Source of the DNA: an uncultured Verrucomicrobiota bacterium
GTDB taxonomy: Bacteria; Verrucomicrobiota; Verrucomicrobiae; Opitutales; Opitutaceae
Assembly: GCA_946482165.1 (NCBI GenBank)
Contig: CAMLQS010000076.1
Location: 1-17,140 of the forward strand
DNA length: 17,140 nucleotides
Reading direction: 5' to 3'
Shown piece after piece: positions 13,742-17,140 of the stretch; positions within the stretch are counted from its first letter, which is position 1; the number at the start of each line of letters is the position of its first letter. Below the pieces are notes generated by a model, which had not been told where the DNA came from, ran no database searches, and was given only the letters and a program-made list of their open reading frames with translations. The position numbers and the translations under genes were made by a program.

Positions 13742-15508
13742 ATGCATGACATTTCTCTCATCACCACCATCGCGTTCGGTTTCACCGCCGCGCTTGTCTT
13801 CGGGATCTTGGCGAAACGCCTGGGGCTTTCGCCTATTGTAGGCTACCTGCTCGCGGGCATCGCGGCGGGGCCCCACACACCGGGCTTTGTCGGCAATATC
13901 GCGATCGCCGGACAGTTGGCGGAGATCGGAGTGATCCTGCTGATGTTCGGTGTCGGCCTGCATTTTCACCTGAAAGATCTCCTGGCGGTGCGTTCCATCG
14001 CGATCCCCGGGGCGCTGGGTCAGAGCGCGGTGGCGACGGTGGCGTCGATGGTGGTCGCGCACTGGCTCGGCTGGACCTGGATGGCGGGCGCGGTGCTGGG
14101 CATGGCGACGGCGGTGGCGAGCACGGTGGTGCTGCTGCGCGTGCTGATGGACAACCGTTGCCTGGAGACGCCGGCCGGACACGTCGCGGTGGGGTGGCTT
14201 ATCGTGGAGGATATTCTGACCGTGCTCGTGCTTGTGGTGCTTCCCGCTCTGGCGGCGGCAGGCGTGGGCGCGGGCGGCGAGGCTGGCGCCGAGGGCGGCG
14301 GCATCGGCGGCGTGTTGATCGCGGGCGGTCTCGCGGTGGGCAAACTGCTCGTGCTCGGCGCGGTGGTCGCGGTGGTGGGCTCCCGCTTCGTGCCGTGGAT
14401 GCTGCTGCGCGTGGCGCGGCTGCGTTCGCCGGAGCTGTTCACGCTCGCGGTGCTGGTGATGTCGATCGCGGTGGCGACGGCGGCCTACGCGGCCTTCGGC
14501 GCCTCGATGGCGTTGGGCGCCTTCCTCGCGGGAATGCTCGTCGGCCAGTCGAAGTTCAGCACCCAGGCCGGTGCGGAGATGCTGCCTCTGCGCGACGCGT
14601 TCGCGGTCTTGTTCTTCGTCTCGGTGGGCATGCTGTTCGATTTTCGCGTGTTGCTGGAGGAGCCGATGCTGACGCTTGGCGTGGTGGCGGTGGTGCTGAT
14701 CGCGAAGCCCTTGATCGCGTTCGTGATCGTGATCGCATGCCGGCACACCCTGAAGACCGCGCTGACGGTGGCGGGCGGTCTGGCGCAGATCGGGGAGTTT
14801 TCCTTCATCCTCGCGGAGGCGGCCAAGGGGCTGAAGCTGATGCCCGGAGAGGGGCACGCCGTCCTCGTCGCGGCCGCGATCCTGTCGATTTCGGTCAACC
14901 CGTTTCTCTTTCGCGGCCTGCTGGCTTTGGAGCCGCTCATCGAGCGCTCCGCCGTCTGGCGCCGCTTCTTCGCGAGCCGGATCAAGGCCCACGGGGAGCA
15001 GCTCAACGCCGACGCCGGTCATTCGGGCGCGATCGTGGACACCGTCGTTATCGGCTACGGCCCTGTGGGCCGGACGGTAACGGAGTTGCTGGAGAAATCC
15101 GGGGTGAAACCGCTCATCATCGAGATGAACGTCGACACCGTGGCGGAGCTCTCGAAGCAGGGGCGGCGCGCGCTGTATGGCGACGCGACGCGGCGCGACT
15201 TGCTCGACCAGGCGGGGCTGCGCAAGGCGAAGAGCCTGATCATCACCGTGCCCGACCCCGAGGTGCGGATGGGGGTGATCCGTGCGGCGCGCGAGCTGAA
15301 CGCGGACCTGCGGATCATCACTCGGGCGCGCTATCTCGCCGAGCACGACTCGTTGCGCGAGGCCGGCGCCGCGGTGGTTTGCTGCGACGAAGCGGGAGCG
15401 GCCACGGGGCTGACGCGTGCGTTGCTCGGGGATTTGAACCTTCCACAGGACGAGATCGACCAGCAGGTGCGCGCGCTGCGTGCGGGCTGGGGCGAGCCGA
15501 CGGGCTGA
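13742..15508 (+). CDS. ybaL: CPA2 family cation:proton antiporter with RCK (TrkA-N) domain, YbaL/KefB type
   Basis: A 588-residue inner-membrane antiporter that closely tracks E. coli YbaL. About twelve to thirteen membrane helices fill residues 6-400. Family blocks are LSPIVGYLLAGIAAGPHTPG (29-48), AEIGVILLMFGVGLHFHLKD (60-79), ASTVVLLRVL (126-135), the acidic ion-site pair in GWLIVED (Glu156-Asp157), LPLRDAFAVLFFVSVGMLFD (281-300) and GLAQIGEFSFILAE (346-359). A cytosolic Rossmann RCK domain follows (about 431-560) with GYGPVGR (438-444) and a downstream acidic residue Glu456-class position in LIIEMN, typical of NAD(H) binding. No TrkA-C domain is visible. A Gly/Ala-rich loop (about 171-190) is longer than in YbaL. 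The likely job is K+ or Na+/H+ exchange gated by nucleotide; which ion is unknown. Confidence 0.9.
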   Translation: MHDISLITTIAFGFTAALVFGILAKRLGLSPIVGYLLAGIAAGPHTPGFVGNIAIAGQLAEIGVILLMFGVGLHFHLKDLLAVRSIAIPGALGQSAVATVASMVVAHWLGWTWMAGAVLGMATAVASTVVLLRVLMDNRCLETPAGHVAVGWLIVEDILTVLVLVVLPALAAAGVGAGGEAGAEGGGIGGVLIAGGLAVGKLLVLGAVVAVVGSRFVPWMLLRVARLRSPELFTLAVLVMSIAVATAAYAAFGASMALGAFLAGMLVGQSKFSTQAGAEMLPLRDAFAVLFFVSVGMLFDFRVLLEEPMLTLGVVAVVLIAKPLIAFVIVIACRHTLKTALTVAGGLAQIGEFSFILAEAAKGLKLMPGEGHAVLVAAAILSISVNPFLFRGLLALEPLIERSAVWRRFFASRIKAHGEQLNADAGHSGAIVDTVVIGYGPVGRTVTELLEKSGVKPLIIEMNVDTVAELSKQGRRALYGDATRRDLLDQAGLRKAKSLIITVPDPEVRMGVIRAARELNADLRIITRARYLAEHDSLREAGAAVVCCDEAGAATGLTRALLGDLNLPQDEIDQQVRALRAGWGEPTG

Positions 15509-15540
15509 GAAGGAGACACAAGCCGTGATTGACCGCTAAG

Positions 15541-15597
15541 GAAGCCTGCCAATGGCGGCTTCAGATGGAATGTGGCCGCGGCCCTCGGGGCCGCGGC
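15541..15597 (+). repeat. two strong hairpins after the antiporter gene
   Basis: 15541-15546 GAAGCC pairs with 15557-15562 GGCTTC, with an inner GCC/GGC pairing and one bulged T. Then 15575-15584 (GCCGCGGCCC) pairs perfectly over ten bases with 15588-15597 (GGGCCGCGGC) across a TCG loop. Neither is followed by a T-tract. They lie between the antiporter stop (15508) and the next gene, and precede a third, terminator-like hairpin. They may stabilise the 3' end of the antiporter mRNA or form part of a leader for the downstream oxidase. Confidence 0.65.
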
Positions 15598-15612
15598 TTG
15601 GGGAATCGATGG

Positions 15613-15635
15613 GCGGCTAATAGCCGCGAGTTTTT
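15613..15635 (+). terminator. intrinsic terminator-like hairpin with T5
   Basis: GCGGCT (15613-15618), loop AAT, AGCCGC (15622-15627), then GAG and five T (15631-15635). The six-pair GC-rich stem followed by a short T-run fits a rho-independent terminator for the antiporter gene. The three-base gap before the T-run makes it imperfect. Because it is only 50 bases ahead of the oxidase start, it could instead attenuate read-through into that gene. Confidence 0.55.
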
Positions 15636-15685
15636 AGGAGGGAGACGTTGCGCGGGAGCGGGCGGCGGGTTGAGGGTGGGCAGAT

Positions 15686-17140
15686 ATGCCGAAGAAGGTT
15701 TCCCTCCGTGTTTTGAATGCCGCGACCGAGGCTTTGCGCCGCAAGCTCGACGCGAAAGTCGTGTTTATCGATGCGGCGATGCTCGAGGCCGCGTCCTACG
15801 ATTCCAGCCGTATCGCGGTAAAGCCGGCGGCGGTGATCCGCCCGACGAAACGCGAGCAGATCGGCGCGGTGTTGGAGCTGGCGAACAAGCACAGGATTCC
15901 GGTGACGCCGCGCGGGCGCGGCACGACGCTGATGGGCTCGGCGGTGCCGATCCAGGGCGGCTGGGTTTTGGATTTGCTCGGGCTCGACAAGATCGAGATC
16001 GATGCCGAGGCGGGGCTGGCGCACGTGCAGGCGGGCGCGAAGGTGGGCGACGTGCAGCGCGCGGCGGCGGCGGCGGGCTGGTTCTACCCGCCCGATCCCT
16101 CGTCGAAGGAGTATTCCACGATCGGCGGCAACGTTGCCTGCAACGCGGGCGGCATGCACGGCGGCAAGTATGGGGTGACGCGCGACTTCGTCGTGGCGTT
16201 GAAGGGTTATCTGCCGACGGGCGAGTTTGTGGAGTGGGGCACGGCGACCCGGAAGTTCGCGGCGGGGTTTAATCTGCGCGATCTGTGGATAGGCAGCGAA
16301 GGCATGCTCGGCGTGGTGACGGACGCGGTGCTGCGGCTGATCCCGGCGCCGGCCGCGCGGTGGACCTTGTTGACGAGTTTCACGGATGAGGTGTCGGCGT
16401 TCAAGGCGGCTCGGGCGCTGTTCGGCGCGCGGGTGCAGCCGGCGATCTGCGAGTTTCTTGATCGCTACTCCGTGCAGTGCGCGGAGCAGTCGATGAAGAC
16501 CACGATTTTCCCGGGGCAGCCGGGGCGTCCGGTGATTCTGCTGGAGCTTGCGGGCTCGGAGGCGGAGTTGGCGGACGCGAAGCAAGCGGTGCTGAGCTGG
16601 GCGAAGGCGAACGCGGCCGGGCATCGCGAGGCGAAGACGCGCGAGGAGGCGGAGACGCTCTGGGCGGTCCGGCGCAAGTGTTCGGGCGCGATGTTCCAGA
16701 TGGGTGACGCGAAGCTGAACGAGGACATCACGGTGCCGCTCGGCGCCTACGAGGAGTTCGCCGTATGGCTCGAACAACTACGCGAAAAATCGGGGCTGGC
16801 GATCCCGACATTCGGGCATCTGGCGGACGGGAATCTCCATGTGAATATCATGTATCACAAGGCGGCGCCGAAGGAGTGCCGCGCGGCGGAGAGGGCGGTG
16901 CTGGCGCTGATGAAGAAAGTCGTGGCGCTGGGCGGAGCGATTTCGGGCGAGCACGGGATCGGGTTGGCGAAGACGCCGTTTCTACGGATGCAGCATTCGC
17001 CGGCCCAGGTGAGGGCGATGCAGGCGGTGAAGAACGCGCTCGATCCGATGGGAATCCTGAACCCCGGGAAGATGTTCGAGGTCTTCGAGGTGTGGAAGGC
17101 GCCGCGCGTGGTCGTGAGTTTCCCCTGGGACCACAAATAG
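15686..17140 (+). CDS. GlcD-type FAD-linked oxidase/dehydrogenase
   Basis: A complete 484-residue flavoprotein of the FAD_binding_4 / FAD-oxidase C family (glycolate oxidase GlcD, D-lactate dehydrogenase, D-2-hydroxyglutarate dehydrogenase). The FAD domain spans about 45-185: VTPRGRGTTLMGSAVP (73-88) and STIGGNVACNAGGMHGGKYG (144-163). The usual RGAGTGLSGG loop is altered to RGRGTTLMGS. WIGSEGMLGVVTDAVLRLIP (201-220) links to the C-terminal domain, with GHLADGNLHVNI (about 376-387), GEHGIG (about 421-426) and the terminal NPGKMF. Such enzymes oxidise 2-hydroxy acids to 2-oxo acids and pass electrons to a partner or quinone. No GlcE or GlcF subunit gene is visible before the window ends at the stop codon. 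The substrate cannot be assigned. No good Shine-Dalgarno precedes ATG 15686. Confidence 0.88.
   Translation: MPKKVSLRVLNAATEALRRKLDAKVVFIDAAMLEAASYDSSRIAVKPAAVIRPTKREQIGAVLELANKHRIPVTPRGRGTTLMGSAVPIQGGWVLDLLGLDKIEIDAEAGLAHVQAGAKVGDVQRAAAAAGWFYPPDPSSKEYSTIGGNVACNAGGMHGGKYGVTRDFVVALKGYLPTGEFVEWGTATRKFAAGFNLRDLWIGSEGMLGVVTDAVLRLIPAPAARWTLLTSFTDEVSAFKAARALFGARVQPAICEFLDRYSVQCAEQSMKTTIFPGQPGRPVILLELAGSEAELADAKQAVLSWAKANAAGHREAKTREEAETLWAVRRKCSGAMFQMGDAKLNEDITVPLGAYEEFAVWLEQLREKSGLAIPTFGHLADGNLHVNIMYHKAAPKECRAAERAVLALMKKVVALGGAISGEHGIGLAKTPFLRMQHSPAQVRAMQAVKNALDPMGILNPGKMFEVFEVWKAPRVVVSFPWDHK

Noticed and set aside
13211..15346. 711-codon minus-strand frame opposite the antiporter
   Set aside because: Its His/Arg/Gln-rich translation is the typical antisense product of a hydrophobic membrane protein in high-GC DNA.
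15648..15650. TTG start after the AGGAGGG tract as an alternative oxidase start
   Set aside because: It is not in the reading frame of the oxidase.

Overview
This is a GC-rich bacterial chromosomal window with densely packed, mostly housekeeping-like genes. I see no transposase, integrase, phage gene, CRISPR array, tRNA or rRNA. Taxonomy is inference only. The very high GC, weak Shine-Dalgarno sites, an ECF sigma factor paired with an unclassified four-helix membrane protein, a cytochrome c/PQQ sugar dehydrogenase fusion and large intergenic palindromes would fit a Verrucomicrobiota member such as the Opitutaceae. A proteobacterium or another PVC-group bacterium cannot be excluded.

Layout. 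1-217 has no gene and is almost wholly inverted repeats, ending 7 bases from the stop of rsmG (16S rRNA methyltransferase, minus strand). Divergent from rsmG is an ECF sigma factor whose end overlaps a four-helix membrane protein, probably its regulator. A large imperfect palindrome of about 180 bp (2266-2445) lies ahead of an RhlE-type DEAD-box helicase, which is translationally coupled (TGATG) to a YkgJ-type cysteine-cluster protein. A YahK-type alcohol dehydrogenase (minus) and a secreted cytochrome c-PQQ aldose dehydrogenase fusion (plus) are divergent across 241 bp.

From 7411 to 12116, on the minus strand, a 1291-residue CHASE/multi-PAS/GAF sensor histidine kinase is followed by a nucleoside phosphorylase/nucleosidase-superfamily gene. 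No response regulator is visible. A YceH-family protein diverges from the kinase, then comes a gene-poor stretch with one possible small secreted protein. A YbaL/KefB-type cation:proton antiporter with an NAD-binding RCK domain follows. After three consecutive hairpins, the window ends exactly at the stop of a GlcD-type FAD oxidase.

The most notable points are the unexplained large palindromes and active-site departures in otherwise well-conserved enzymes. The PQQ dehydrogenase has Asn where the family's catalytic His is expected. The alcohol dehydrogenase has lost two of four structural-zinc cysteines. The nucleosidase-like protein has Asn where many relatives carry the catalytic Asp. The pairing of a CHASE kinase (a fold that binds adenine-type cytokinins in plants) with a nucleosidase-like gene is the most testable candidate for a new signalling/metabolism unit.
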